Source: Paracoccaceae bacterium (GTDB lineage Bacteria; Pseudomonadota; Alphaproteobacteria; Rhodobacterales; Rhodobacteraceae). Taken from it: a DNA stretch of 32,499 nt. A program made the translations under genes and the position numbers. This document shows positions 25,654 to 32,499 of this stretch, in pieces. Position 1 is the first letter of the stretch. Every line of letters begins with the position of its first letter. The notes under the pieces are model-generated. The model was not told the DNA's origin. It saw nothing but the letters and a program-made list of their open reading frames with translations, and did not search any database. The stretch covers positions 1 through 32,499 of the forward strand of contig REER01000142.1 of NCBI GenBank assembly GCA_007694945.1. Direction: 5' to 3'.

Positions 25654-26904
25654 TCAGGCTAGCAACTGCGCCCCGTCATGCCCTGATATACGTCTGCGCA
25701 GGATCGCCCCAACTGGTTGCGGATCAGCAAAGCGCACCTCTGTGAACTGTTCTGTCCGGCCCATATCCGGCGACTCGGTCAGCACCTCGTGGATGACGCC
25801 TTTCTGCGCATCCAAGTGTCTTGCAAGCGACTGTTTTCCAAGCGCGCGCAGCTTTGCTGCGCGCATCCTGATCACATCTCCCGGCAGTTTCGGCATCCGT
25901 GCTGCTGGCGTGCCCTCGCGCGGACTGAACGGGAAGACATGCAGGAAGGTCAGCCCGCACTCCTCCACAAGCCGCAAGGAATTGTCGAACATTTCCTCAG
26001 TCTCGGTCGGAAACCCGGCTATAATATCCGCCCCGAAAACCATGTCCGGCCGCAACCGTCGCGCCTCATCGCAAAAGCTTATCGCATCCCCGCGCAGATG
26101 CCGCCGCTTCATCCGCTTCAGGATCAGATCATCCCCCGCCTGCAGCGACAGGTGGAGATGCGGCATCAGCCGCCGCTCGATTGCAATCATCTCCATCAAG
26201 GCCTCATCCACCTCGATCGAATCGATCGACGAGATGCGCAAGCGCTGAACATCCGTCAGCCGCAGGATGCGGCGCACCAGATCGCCGAGCTTCGGCTGTC
26301 CCGGCAGATCGGTGCCCCATGAGGTCAGATCAACCCCGGTCAGAACCACTTCGCGATAGCCCTGCGCGACCAGCCGGTTAATCTGCTCGACCACCACACC
26401 GGCCGGCACCGAGCGCGAATTGCCCCGGCCATAGGGGATGATGCAGAAGGTGCAGCGATGATCGCAGCCATTCTGTACCTGGACATACGCCCGCGCCCGC
26501 GTGCCGAAGCCGTCGATCAGATGGCTCGCCGTCTCGCGCACCGACATGATGTCATCGACCTGTACCCGCTCGGTCTGGCCGATCATGTCCGGAACCAGAG
26601 CCTCCCAGGTCTCGCGTCTCATCTTCTCGGAATTGCCGATCACCCGTGTGACTTCCGGCATGGCGGCGAAGGTCGCGGGCTCGGTCTGGGCCGCGCAGCC
26701 GGTGACAATGATCGGCACCTCGGGATTCTCGCGGCGCAATCGGCGGATTTCCTGTCGGGCCTTACGTACAGCTTCGGCGGTTACCGCGCAGGTATTGACC
26801 ACCAGCGCATCGCGCACACCTGCAGAGTCGGCGAGGGCTTTCATCGCCTCGGTTTCATAGGCGTTCAACCGGCAGCCGAGCGTGGTGAACCGTGGCGCGG
26901 TCAT
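25654..26904 (-). CDS. mtaB: tRNA-t6A37 methylthiotransferase MtaB-like
   Basis: 416 residues. Radical-SAM enzyme that adds a methylthio group to t6A37 of tRNAs. The N-terminal UPF0004 domain has cluster cysteines C11 ([10 protein letters not shown]), C39 (NTCAVT) and C70 ([10 protein letters not shown]). The radical-SAM cluster is C147-x3-C151-x2-C154 in [29 protein letters not shown] and [13 protein letters not shown] follow, and a short TRAM-like end is present. TLGCRLN and NTCAVT mark the MtaB rather than the MiaB branch. The start at 26904 overlaps the dapF stop by four bases. Confidence 0.93.
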   Translation of the reverse strand: MTAPRFTTLGCRLNAYETEAMKALADSAGVRDALVVNTCAVTAEAVRKARQEIRRLRRENPEVPIIVTGCAAQTEPATFAAMPEVTRVIGNSEKMRRETWEALVPDMIGQTERVQVDDIMSVRETASHLIDGFGTRARAYVQVQNGCDHRCTFCIIPYGRGNSRSVPAGVVVEQINRLVAQGYREVVLTGVDLTSWGTDLPGQPKLGDLVRRILRLTDVQRLRISSIDSIEVDEALMEMIAIERRLMPHLHLSLQAGDDLILKRMKRRHLRGDAISFCDEARRLRPDMVFGADIIAGFPTETEEMFDNSLRLVEECGLTFLHVFPFSPREGTPAARMPKLPGDVIRMRAAKLRALGKQSLARHLDAQKGVIHEVLTESPDMGRTEQFTEVRFADPQPVGAILRRRISGHDGAQLLA

Positions 26905-27734
26905 CGGGCACCTGCCAGAAACGCAGCCGAGATCACCCCATCGAAGACATGGGCGACCGGGCCACTCAGCCAGACGCCGTCCTCGCGCCAATCCACCTCG
27001 AGCCGCCCACCATCTGCCTTGATGCTGACGCGCCTCCCGGTCAGCCCGCGCCGATGTCCAGCGACAGCCGTGGCACAGGCACCCGAGCCGCAGGCAAGCG
27101 TGACCCCTGTGCCGCGCTCCCAAACGCGCAGGCGGAGATGATCGGGCCCGATGAGCGAGGCGAACTCTACATTCGTCGCCTCGGGAAACAGCGGATCACG
27201 CTCGACATCCGGGCCACGGGTGGCAACCGGCGCAGCCTCGGCATCATCAACAAAATGCACGCAATGCGGATTGCCCATTCCTACCGCAGCGGGGTCGCCG
27301 GGCAAGGGCAGATGGTCGATGTCACAGGCCTGCGCCAAAGGGATTCCGCGCCAATCGAGAATTGGTGGCCCCATATTCACCCAGATCTGTGCATCGCGCC
27401 GTTCGGCCTGCAGCAGCCCGCGCGCCGTGCGGATGCTCAACCGGGCAGCTTGCCGTTCATCCATCACGCGCGCGGCAACGCAGCGCGTGGCATTGCCGCA
27501 GGCACCGGCCTGCGAGCCATCTGCATTCCAGAAATACAGATCCAGATCAGCTTCATCTGACGCACGCAGCTCGGCCAACTGGTCATAGCCTATGCCACGA
27601 TGACGGTCGCCGATGGCTTGCGCCAGCTCAGGTGTCATTACCCCGCCTGGCCGCGCCCGCGAGTCGATGATGACGAAATCATTGCCTGCACCATGCATCT
27701 TGACGAAGGCGAGAGAGTCGGCTTGCGATATCAT
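26901..27734 (-). CDS. dapF: Diaminopimelate epimerase
   Basis: 277 residues. Interconverts LL- and meso-diaminopimelate for lysine and peptidoglycan. [15 protein letters not shown] is the family start motif. The two catalytic cysteines are C79 in [10 protein letters not shown] and C215 in [10 protein letters not shown]. The ATG at 27734 is the best-supported start; a TTG at 27764 would add ten residues. No strong ribosome-binding site is seen for either. Cotranscribed with mtaB. Confidence 0.95.
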   Translation of the reverse strand: MISQADSLAFVKMHGAGNDFVIIDSRARPGGVMTPELAQAIGDRHRGIGYDQLAELRASDEADLDLYFWNADGSQAGACGNATRCVAARVMDERQAARLSIRTARGLLQAERRDAQIWVNMGPPILDWRGIPLAQACDIDHLPLPGDPAAVGMGNPHCVHFVDDAEAAPVATRGPDVERDPLFPEATNVEFASLIGPDHLRLRVWERGTGVTLACGSGACATAVAGHRRGLTGRRVSIKADGGRLEVDWREDGVWLSGPVAHVFDGVISAAFLAGAR

Positions 27735-27863
27735 GGCGGCGATATAGGGGTTTCCGCGCGACAAAACCAGTTATCCTTGATCCGATCACTCAGGAAAGAG
27801 GTTGGTGCGACCAGATTAGCCCTTGACCCACCTTGATGCCTTTTCTAAGTAGCGCGTCAGTTA

Positions 27864-27938
27864 GGGCCCGTAGCTCAGTGGTAGAGCAGTTGACTTTTAA
27901 TCAATTGGTCGAAGGTTCGAATCCTTCCGGGCTCACCA
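27864..27938 (+). tRNA. tRNA-Lys (anticodon TTT)
   Basis: 75-nt cloverleaf: acceptor GGGCCCG/CGGGCTC (one G-U pair), D-stem GCTC/GAGC, anticodon stem GTTGA/TCAAT with loop CTTTTAA (TTT at 34-36), T-arm GAAGG-TTCGAAT-CCTTC, discriminator A and encoded CCA. A near copy of its 3' end is found about 100 bases downstream. Confidence 0.97.
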
Positions 27939-28252
27939 TTATTCACTGCATTGTTGGCCGCGATACATCTGAGCACCTGAATCGCTTTAAACGCTAAACG
28001 CCCGAGGCTGTGAGAGGTTTCACAAAACTTCTGGGCTCACCTGGAGTTCAGGCACTGCTACAAGCCATGCCACCTTGCCTCGCTCGCTGGAGCAAAACAA
28101 CGTCGGACGCCACACATCTGATCGCAGTAAATAGTTACACCTCCTCGCCAAACCGCAAATCGGGCGGACCACCTGCTGCCAGCGTGCAACGGTAAACTTG
28201 CCGGTTCCGCGTCGAGCCTGTAATCGGACCCTTGGAAGACGCGGAGGAGAGA
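27939..28252. other. Gene-free stretch after tRNA-Lys with an imperfect copy of the tRNA 3' end
   Basis: No coding frame with recognisable content in about 310 bases. CTTCTGGGCTCACC (28028-28041) matches CTTCCGGGCTCACC of the tRNA-Lys 3' end (27924-27937) at 13 of 14 positions. This arrangement resembles an att repeat left by tRNA-targeted integration, but there is no integrase. The last bases carry the ribosome-binding site of the next gene. Confidence 0.4.
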
Positions 28253-29536
28253 GTGCCGCAAAACAGCGGACACCAGGCAAGACGGCATGTCGTGGTCATT
28301 GGTGCCGGTATCGTCGGGGTTGCGACAGCGATCTGGCTCCAGCGGCTGGGCCATAAGGTCACCCTGACCGACCGCGAAGGCCCGGCGGCAGGGGCCAGTT
28401 TCGGCAATGGGGGTGTTCTGGCCGCCTGCGCTGTGGTGCCTGTAACCGTGCCGGGGCTGTTCGCCAAGGCGCCGCGCATGTTGCTTGACCCGCGCCAGCC
28501 GCTGTTTCTGCGCTGGCGCTATCTGCCGCGCCTCATCCCATGGCTCCTGCGCTACCTGCGCCATGCGAACGCTGCGGATGCAACCCGCATCGCAGAAGCC
28601 CTGTCCGGGCTGCTCGGCACGTCGCTCGCTGACCATCAGGCCCTCGCCGAAGGCACTGGCGCGGAACGCTATGTCGTTCCATCGGATTATGTCTATCTCT
28701 ACGCCAATCGAAAAGACTACGAGGCCGATGCTTTCGGCTGGGGGCTGCGCCGCCGTTTCGGGTTTCACTGGGACGAGATGACAGGCGATGAGGCGCGCCG
28801 GTTTGACCCGCTCATCGGTCCCGAAATCGGTTTCGCGGCACGCATGGGCGATCACGGGCGCATCTCGGACCCGGAGCGTTATGTGACCAAGCTGGCAGAG
28901 CATCTGGTCGCACAGGGTGGGCGCATGGTGCAGGCAGAGGTCACGGATCTGGAGCGCGACACGGGCGGCATCACAGGTGTTCGACTCAGGGCGAGGAACG
29001 GTCAGGCAGACACGCTCGCCTGCGATGCAGCCGTTATCGCCACAGGCGCCTGGTCCGGCCCGCTGGCCACGAAACTCGGCCTGCGCATCCCACTGGAAAG
29101 CGAGCGGGGCTATCACATCGACCTCTGGGAACCATCGCAGCAGCTGCGGGCGCCGGTGATGGTCGCCGCTGGCAAATTCGTGGCCACTCCGATGGAGGGC
29201 CGCATCCGCCTTGCCGGAATTGTCGAGTATGGCGGCTTGGCTGCTCCGGAAAGCAAGGCCCCGCCAGATTTGCTGCGCCACCACGTCCGGCACGCCTTCC
29301 CCAACCTGAAATGGCGCGAAGAGAGTGTCTGGATGGGTCATCGTCCCGTCACCGCCGATTCGCTGCCCCTGATCGGGGCCGTGCCGAGGCTGGCTGGCGC
29401 CTATGCGGCCTTGGGGCATCAGCATATCGGGCTGACAGCAGGCGCGCGAACCGGGCAGCTTCTGGCGCAGATGATCTCGGGGCAAAAGGTCAATCTGCCG
29501 ATGGCTGCGTTCGATCCGGCCCGCTTTCAGCGCTGA
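28253..29536 (+). CDS. DadA-like FAD-dependent amino-acid dehydrogenase
   Basis: 427 residues from a GTG at 28253 with GGAGG five bases upstream (an in-frame TTG at 28232 is weaker). DAO-superfamily oxidoreductase: HVVVIGAGIVGVATAIWL (12-29) is the FAD-binding dinucleotide fold, followed by GASFGNGGVLAACAVVPV, the DadA-type motif. The C-terminus has GHRPVTADSLPLIGAVPR and GHQHIGLTAGARTGQLLAQMISG, closing the FAD site. DadA enzymes oxidise D-amino acids to keto acids, passing electrons to the respiratory chain; the substrate here is not determined. It stands alone before the enoyl-CoA hydratase gene. Confidence 0.88.
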   Translation: MPQNSGHQARRHVVVIGAGIVGVATAIWLQRLGHKVTLTDREGPAAGASFGNGGVLAACAVVPVTVPGLFAKAPRMLLDPRQPLFLRWRYLPRLIPWLLRYLRHANAADATRIAEALSGLLGTSLADHQALAEGTGAERYVVPSDYVYLYANRKDYEADAFGWGLRRRFGFHWDEMTGDEARRFDPLIGPEIGFAARMGDHGRISDPERYVTKLAEHLVAQGGRMVQAEVTDLERDTGGITGVRLRARNGQADTLACDAAVIATGAWSGPLATKLGLRIPLESERGYHIDLWEPSQQLRAPVMVAAGKFVATPMEGRIRLAGIVEYGGLAAPESKAPPDLLRHHVRHAFPNLKWREESVWMGHRPVTADSLPLIGAVPRLAGAYAALGHQHIGLTAGARTGQLLAQMISGQKVNLPMAAFDPARFQR

Positions 29537-29640
29537 TAAAGCCGGGACAGGCCGCAGACGAAAAACCGCTTTCGGGTCTGTCCAATCCTGACGCGGCTTG
29601 CCATAAGGCCGATTGAGGTCACAAGGCAGAGGGGGAACAT

Positions 29641-30414
29641 ATGAGCGATCTTGTCCTGCAGGAAGATCCGGCGCCCGGAGTGCGCCTGCTGCGCATCAAT
29701 CGGCCCGAGGCCCGCAACGCGCTCAACACTCCCTTGCGCAAGTCGCTGGCCGAGGCTTTCGCCAAGGCATCGCAGGAGCCGGATTTGCGGGCCGTCGTGC
29801 TGACCGGCGACGAGCACGCCTTTGTCGCCGGGGCTGACCTGCGCGAATTCGCGACCATGTCCACGGCCGAAGTGGCGCGCATCGACATGCGCGAGACCTG
29901 GGGCGTGATCGCAGCCTGTCCCTTGCCGATCATCGCCGCCATCCGGGGATTTGCGCTGGGGGGCGGGCTGGAGCTTGCCATGCATGCCGATATCATCATC
30001 GCGGGCGAGGGCGCGAAGCTGGGTCAACCCGAGATCAATGTCGGCATCATGCCCGGCGGTGGCGGCACGCAGCGGCTGGTGCGCGCCCTGGGCAAGTTCA
30101 AGGCAATGAAGATGCTGCTGACCGGCCAGCCCGTCTCGGGGCGCGAGGCATTCGAAATGGGGCTTGTCTCGGAAGTGGTAGAGGATGCCGAGGTTCTGCC
30201 CCGCGCCATCGAGATGGCCACGCGGATCGCTTCCCTGCCGCCCTTGTCCGCAAGGCGCATCAAGGAGGTCGTTCTGGCCGGGGCGGATGCGCCGATGGAC
30301 ACCGCGATCATGCTGGAGCGCCGCGCGTTCGAGACCTTGTTCGACACTGCCGACAAGGCCGAAGGCATGGCCGCCTTCCTTGAGAAGCGCCCGGCCCGGT
30401 TCAAAGGAGAATAA
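29641..30414 (+). CDS. Enoyl-CoA hydratase (PaaF-like)
   Basis: 257 residues, canonical hydratase. INRPEARNALNTPL, AFVAGADLREF (oxyanion loop), the first catalytic Glu E111 in LGGGLELAMHAD, and the second E131 in GQPEINVGIMPGGGGTQRL are all present, in contrast to the crotonase at 14630-15430. It hydrates 2-enoyl-CoA to 3-hydroxyacyl-CoA. GAGGGGGAA precedes the ATG. Three bases separate it from the 3-hydroxyacyl-CoA dehydrogenase: the pair performs consecutive beta-oxidation steps, as PaaF/PaaH do for phenylacetate. Other paa genes are not seen here. Confidence 0.93.
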   Translation: MSDLVLQEDPAPGVRLLRINRPEARNALNTPLRKSLAEAFAKASQEPDLRAVVLTGDEHAFVAGADLREFATMSTAEVARIDMRETWGVIAACPLPIIAAIRGFALGGGLELAMHADIIIAGEGAKLGQPEINVGIMPGGGGTQRLVRALGKFKAMKMLLTGQPVSGREAFEMGLVSEVVEDAEVLPRAIEMATRIASLPPLSARRIKEVVLAGADAPMDTAIMLERRAFETLFDTADKAEGMAAFLEKRPARFKGE

Positions 30415-30417
30415 GTC

Positions 30418-31953
30418 ATGGCCCGCAAAGCAGCAGACGCACCGGACCTGACCCTCGGCATTGTCGGCGCTGGCGCTATGGGGCGCGGCATTGCGCAGGT
30501 CGCGGCCACGGGCGGCATTCGCGTGCTGATCCATGACGCGCGACCGGGTGCTGCCCAAGAGGCGCGCGATTTCGTTGCGGGCATGCTGAAACGCGCGGTC
30601 GAAAAGGGTCGCATGACTGCGCTTGACGCCGAAGCCGCGACAGCGCGCATCACGCCGGTCGAGAGTGTGGCCGCGCTCGCGCCTTCGAATGTGGTGGTCG
30701 AGGCGATTGTCGAGGATATAGAGGTCAAGGCCGCGCTCTTTGCCGAACTCGAGGCACTAGTCGCGCCCGAGTGCATCCTGACCTCGAACACCTCGTCACT
30801 CTCGATCACACGCATTGCGGGCACCTGCGCGCGGCCCGAGCGCATGGCCGGGTTTCACTTCTTCAACCCGGTGCCGCTGATGCCGCTGGTCGAGGTGATC
30901 GCCGGCGTGCGCACCGAGCCGGAGGTGATCGAGACGCTGATGGCGCTGGGGCAGCGCATGGGGCGCAGCCCGGTGCGGGTGGCCGATGCGCCGGGCTTTC
31001 TGGTCAATCAGGTCGGGCGGGGCCTGACGCTGGAGGCCGCGCATCTGGTCAGCGAAGGCGTGGCCGATTTCGTGACAGTGGACCGGATCATGCGAGAGGC
31101 GGCTGGGTTTCGCATGGGGCCGTTCGAGTTGATCGACCTGACAGCGCTCGATGTGACGCACCCGGCCTCGCTCGCGATCTATGGTGAGAGCTATCACGAG
31201 CCGCGCTACCGCCCTTCGGTGCTGATGGGCCAGCGGATGCAGGCGGGGCTCTTGGGGCGCAAGACAGGGGAGGGGCATTATCGCTATGAAGGCGGCAAGC
31301 AGGTGGTGCCGGAAGAGCTCCATGCCCCGGTCTTTTCCGGTGGGCGGTTCTGGGTTGATCCGTCCGGGTCTGAAGCTGCCAAACTGGCCGCTATCGTGGA
31401 ACAGGCGGGCGGCACGCTTGACCGTGACCAGACGCCCGCGACAGACTCTATCCTGCTGATCGTGCCGCTGGGCGAGGATGCCAGCAGTGTAGCTTTTACC
31501 CGAGGGCTGGAGCCGACACGCGTCGTCGCAGTTGATCCGCTATTCGGTTTCAAGCGCCGACGCTGCCTGATGGGCACACCCGTAACCCGCCCCGACATCC
31601 TGACCACCACGCAAGCGATGCTGGCCGCGGATGGCACGCCTGTTAGCGTTATTGGTGACAGCCCTGGTTTCGTGGCGCAGCGCATCCTTGCAACCATCAT
31701 CAACATAGCCGCACAGGTCGCCACGCGGCGCGTGGCCGTACCCGCCGATATTGACCGCGCTGTGACCATGGGGCTGAATTATCCGCAGGGGCCGCTCTCT
31801 TGGGCTGATGCGCTGGGGGCGCGCCGCGTTCTGGAGATACTGGAAGGGATCACACGCGCGACAGGTGATCCGCGCTACCGGCCCGATCCATGGTTGCGGC
31901 GGCGTGCGCAGCTTGGGCTGTCGATGCTGCAGGAGGAGACGCGCCCGGCCTGA
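30418..31953 (+). CDS. 3-hydroxyacyl-CoA dehydrogenase (PaaH-type, two C-terminal domains)
   Basis: 511 residues. N-terminal NAD domain with GIVGAGAMGRGIAQ (14-27), VEAIVEDIEVK, SNTSSLSIT, and the catalytic H147 with N150 in GFHFFNPVPLMPLVEV. DAPGFLVNQVGRG starts the first C-terminal domain (about 190-290). A second, shorter C-terminal repeat is recognised by DSPGFVAQRILATIINIA and MGLNYPQGPLSWADALG near the end. That double layout is PaaH-like (3-hydroxyadipyl-CoA dehydrogenase). GGAGAA precedes the ATG. With the upstream hydratase it may process dicarboxylic CoA esters from phenylacetate or from the 2-aminobenzoyl-CoA route; the latter is only a suggestion. Confidence 0.93.
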   Translation: MARKAADAPDLTLGIVGAGAMGRGIAQVAATGGIRVLIHDARPGAAQEARDFVAGMLKRAVEKGRMTALDAEAATARITPVESVAALAPSNVVVEAIVEDIEVKAALFAELEALVAPECILTSNTSSLSITRIAGTCARPERMAGFHFFNPVPLMPLVEVIAGVRTEPEVIETLMALGQRMGRSPVRVADAPGFLVNQVGRGLTLEAAHLVSEGVADFVTVDRIMREAAGFRMGPFELIDLTALDVTHPASLAIYGESYHEPRYRPSVLMGQRMQAGLLGRKTGEGHYRYEGGKQVVPEELHAPVFSGGRFWVDPSGSEAAKLAAIVEQAGGTLDRDQTPATDSILLIVPLGEDASSVAFTRGLEPTRVVAVDPLFGFKRRRCLMGTPVTRPDILTTTQAMLAADGTPVSVIGDSPGFVAQRILATIINIAAQVATRRVAVPADIDRAVTMGLNYPQGPLSWADALGARRVLEILEGITRATGDPRYRPDPWLRRRAQLGLSMLQEETRPA

Positions 31954-31966
31954 CAGCGGTGGAACA

Positions 31967-31983
31967 GCGCCCGTTCGGGGCGC
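31967..31983. terminator. Weak hairpin after the 3-hydroxyacyl-CoA dehydrogenase
   Basis: GCGCCC-GTTCG-GGGCGC, a 6-bp stem 14 bases after the stop, in the gap facing the convergent mutT. No T-run, so termination is uncertain. Confidence 0.35.
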
Positions 31984-32038
31984 CCACCCACCCGACCCTC
32001 GCCCTTCACGGGCGCTGCCCTGCTGCGCCGGGCTGAGC

Positions 32039-32437
32039 TCAGAGCCAGTCGCGCAGGATCGGGATCAGCGGCAGATCGGCGGCTGGCATGGGATAATCGC
32101 GCAACTCGGCCGGGCGCACCCATTTCAGCGCTTGCCCTTCGCGACCCTGCGGCTGACCCTGCCATTTTCGGCAGGCAAAGAGCGGCATCAGCAGATGAAA
32201 CTGAGGGTAGGAATGGCTGGCGAAGGTCAAGGGCGCAAGGCAGCTTGACCATGTGTCGATTCCGAGTTCCTCATGCAACTCGCGGATCAGCGCCGCCTCG
32301 GGCGTCTCGCCCGGCTCGACCTTGCCGCCCGGAAACTCCCAGAGCCCCGCCATCGACTTGCCTTCGGGGCGCTGTGCCAGCAGCACCCGCCCGTCCGGAT
32401 CGATCAGCGCAACGGCCGAGACAAGAACAGTCTTCAC
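32039..32437 (-). CDS. mutT: 8-oxo-dGTP diphosphatase (Nudix, MutT)
   Basis: 132 residues. Removes oxidised dGTP from the nucleotide pool. The Nudix box GX5EX7REUXEEXGU is complete at residues 38-60 (GKVEPGE...RELHEELGI). AQRPEGKSMAGLWEFPGG before it is the MutT-type lead-in. The start is a GTG that overlaps the argJ stop (GTGA at 32434-32437), so the two genes are translationally coupled, an arrangement I recall from related Rhodobacteraceae. Confidence 0.94.
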   Translation of the reverse strand: MKTVLVSAVALIDPDGRVLLAQRPEGKSMAGLWEFPGGKVEPGETPEAALIRELHEELGIDTWSSCLAPLTFASHSYPQFHLLMPLFACRKWQGQPQGREGQALKWVRPAELRDYPMPAADLPLIPILRDWL

Positions 32438-32499
32438 GAGCGATAATCCGCGTTGATCTCGATATAGCGGTTGGTCAGATCGCAGGTCCAGACCGTCGC
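32434..32499 (-). CDS. argJ: Arginine biosynthesis protein ArgJ, C-terminal end (cut by window edge)
   Basis: The last 21 codons of a minus-strand gene entering from the right edge read ATVWTCDLTNRYIEINADYR, then Ser and stop. The TCDLT.xYIEINADYRS ending is the very conserved C-terminus of the bifunctional ornithine acetyltransferase/N-acetylglutamate synthase ArgJ. The remaining ~390 residues lie outside the window. Confidence 0.9.
   Translation of the reverse strand, partial: ATVWTCDLTNRYIEINADYRS

Noticed and set aside
28058-29485. 475-codon minus-strand frame opposite the DadA-like gene
   Set aside because: The plus-strand product has an FAD-binding fold and a good ribosome-binding site; the reverse frame has neither.
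29641-31953. Part of a phenylacetate (paa) catabolic cluster
   Set aside because: Only a hydratase and a dehydrogenase of PaaF/PaaH type are present; no paaABCDE, paaK, paaZ or paaJ is in the window, so a paa operon cannot be claimed.

Overview
The window looks like chromosomal DNA of an alphaproteobacterium of the Rhodobacteraceae/Roseobacteraceae. The evidence is the high GC content, tightly overlapping (ATGA/TGATG) operons, the dapF-mtaB and mutT-argJ pairs, and an ACCA-ending tRNA-Lys and GCCA-ending tRNA-Gln of alphaproteobacterial type. Genus cannot be set from the sequence alone.

Layout. (1) 1-912: the 5' end of an IS630-type transposase running off the left edge, an apparently gene-free stretch, tRNA-Gln(TTG), and a small DUF2892 membrane protein. 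(2) 1029-7483: valine/isobutyryl-CoA catabolism. An isobutyryl-CoA dehydrogenase, 3-hydroxyisobutyryl-CoA hydrolase and mmsB operon lies on the minus strand. Beside it are a bacterial alternative oxidase (plus strand), mmsA (minus) and a divergent LysR regulator with two palindromes in the shared promoter region. (3) 7471-10112: a PilZ-domain protein, a Slam/DUF560-type outer-membrane translocon protein, and exonuclease III. (4) 10176-18910: a nine-gene minus-strand operon for tryptophan/anthranilate degradation through CoA thioesters. In transcription order it encodes 2-aminobenzoyl-CoA monooxygenase/reductase, an SDR, a MarR regulator, an atypical crotonase, an acyl-CoA dehydrogenase, 2-aminobenzoate-CoA ligase, tryptophan 2,3-dioxygenase, a thioesterase and a RidA protein. 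A promoter and an overlapping palindromic operator can be read directly upstream. (5) 19152-25579: a complete urease operon, ureD-ureA-ureJ-ureB-ureC-small ORF-ureE-ureF-ureG. Its ureJ is a three-part fusion (HupE/UreJ permease, His-rich linker, FmdE-like domain). (6) 25600-27938: a hairpin between convergent genes, mtaB and dapF (minus), and tRNA-Lys(TTT). (7) 28253-31953: a DadA-like FAD oxidoreductase, an enoyl-CoA hydratase and a long 3-hydroxyacyl-CoA dehydrogenase. (8) 32039-32499: mutT and the 3' end of argJ.

How the genes may work together. Regions 2, 4 and 7 all turn amino acids or aromatic amino-acid breakdown products into CoA thioesters for beta-oxidation-type steps. Region 5 handles urea nitrogen and nickel.

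The most interesting points are the UreJ-FmdE fusion; the RidA plus catalytic-Glu-less crotonase in the 2-aminobenzoyl-CoA operon, which suggests an enamine-hydrolysis and ring-opening route; the MarR-type operator over the operon promoter; the alternative oxidase embedded in valine catabolism; and a Slam gene without an adjacent substrate. Functions are inferred from motifs and context; no database search was possible.
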